In this document: positions 63,476-64,000 of the stretch, piece by piece
Layout of the letters: each line of letters starts with the position of its first letter
Position numbering within the stretch: position 1 is the first letter of the stretch
Program-made: the position numbers and the translations under genes
Source: Anodontia alba
Taxonomy: Eukaryota > Mollusca > Bivalvia > Lucinida > Lucinidae
DNA: 64,000 nucleotides
Reading direction: 5' to 3'
NCBI GenBank assembly: GCA_964016985.1
Contig: OZ024828.1
Coordinates: 13,008,242-13,072,241 of the forward strand
Notes under the pieces: generated by a model
What the model was told of the DNA's origin: nothing
Seen by the model: only the letters and a program-made list of their open reading frames with translations
Database searches by the model: none

Positions 63476-63558
63476 CAACTGTGACATAGTGGCTGGTCAG
63501 TGTTTTTTTATCATCTCTTTTTCTTCGATGCTTTGTGCTTTTTGGCTTTTCTCGAGTT

Positions 63559-63682
63559 ACTTCATTTATATTTTTCTTTGATAGAAGCAGCTTCATTTAT
63601 ATTTTTCTTTGATAGAAGCAACTTCATTTATATTTTTCTTTGATAGAAGCAACTTCATTTATATGTTTCTTTGATAGAAGCA
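63559..63682 (+). repeat. 31-base tandem repeat, four units
   Basis: TTCATTTATATTTTTCTTTG + ATAGAAGCAA repeated from 63559; a family F element starts immediately after. Confidence 0.9.
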
Positions 63683-63685
63683 AAT

Positions 63686-63975
63686 ACAGTCGACTCTCGT
63701 TATCTCGACTATCAAGGGACTCTATTAAATACTTCGCGATATCGTACCTCGACATACATAAGATTTGTAGAATTGAGGAAAAAATTATTCGAACAACCAC
63801 ATTTAACAAATAGATATGTAATTGCACTCTGGAAGTTAGAGATATATTAAAAAATATTGTGGAAAAGAGGAGAAATTGCTCCTTAGGAGCAATTTCTCCT
63901 CTTTTCCACAATATTGTTTTGCCTGTTGTTAGATGTTCATGTTTCGGCAGGGACCAGATTTTCACTTCGAGCTAT
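63686..63975 (-). mobile_element. Family F element near the window end
   Basis: TACAGTCGACTCTCGTTATC left, perfect central palindrome CTCCTTAGGAG; the far end is degenerate after CACTTCGAG. Confidence 0.6.
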
Positions 63976-64000
63976 ATTTATAATGGGCAAAATTCGTTAA

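Overview
The window looks like a piece of a eukaryotic (animal) nuclear genome. It is AT-rich, its genes are split by long introns with GT/AG boundaries, and it is densely packed with short hairpin-bearing repeats, tRNA-derived SINEs, microsatellites and one LINE tail. The repeat style and the secreted CUB/EGF/Ig protein suggest a marine invertebrate, most likely a bivalve mollusc. That is inference, because no marker gene fixes the species.

Layout. Bases 1-24600 are mostly repeats, with one intronless 310-codon reading frame at 8678-9610 that I do not recognise. Bases 24656-57924 (plus strand) carry one multi-exon gene, which I assembled from splice sites, reading phase and domain logic: signal peptide, three CUB domains, a Pro/Thr-rich linker, an EGF-like domain, one complete Ig domain and the first half of a second Ig domain. 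The 14 exons join without a phase conflict to 613 codons. The 3' end was not found and may lie beyond the window. Bases 58000-64000 are again repeats.

The dominant feature is one repeat family, called family A here: a terminal-inverted-repeat element of about 278 bp with a near-perfect central palindrome of about 90 bp. I count 47 copies or fragments in both orientations, about one fifth of the window, 27 of them inside the introns of the CUB gene. Several copies sit inside other repeats whose uninterrupted copies are also in the window, so the empty sites can be reconstructed. These show essentially no target-site duplication, which is unusual for a TIR element. The hairpin core of family A also occurs inside at least two repeats with different ends (G and Q), and another palindrome is shared by families C and E, which suggests that hairpin cores move between element families.

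Other families, named by letter for reference: B and B' (GATCAGCCTGCGCA palindromes), C (TTAA-flanked, piggyBac-like), D (GGGCCCAGTTGTTCAAA ends), E (ends near ACCGTATTTACCCTAAGTAT), F and G (CAGTCGA or CAGTAGA ends, Tigger/pogo-like), H (TA-flanked, mariner-like), J and K (CCCAG-ended fold-backs), L (TTCAGCAGACGAC ends), M, N, O, P, Q and T. Repeat boundaries were read by eye and are good to a few bases for family A and about 10-30 bases for most others.
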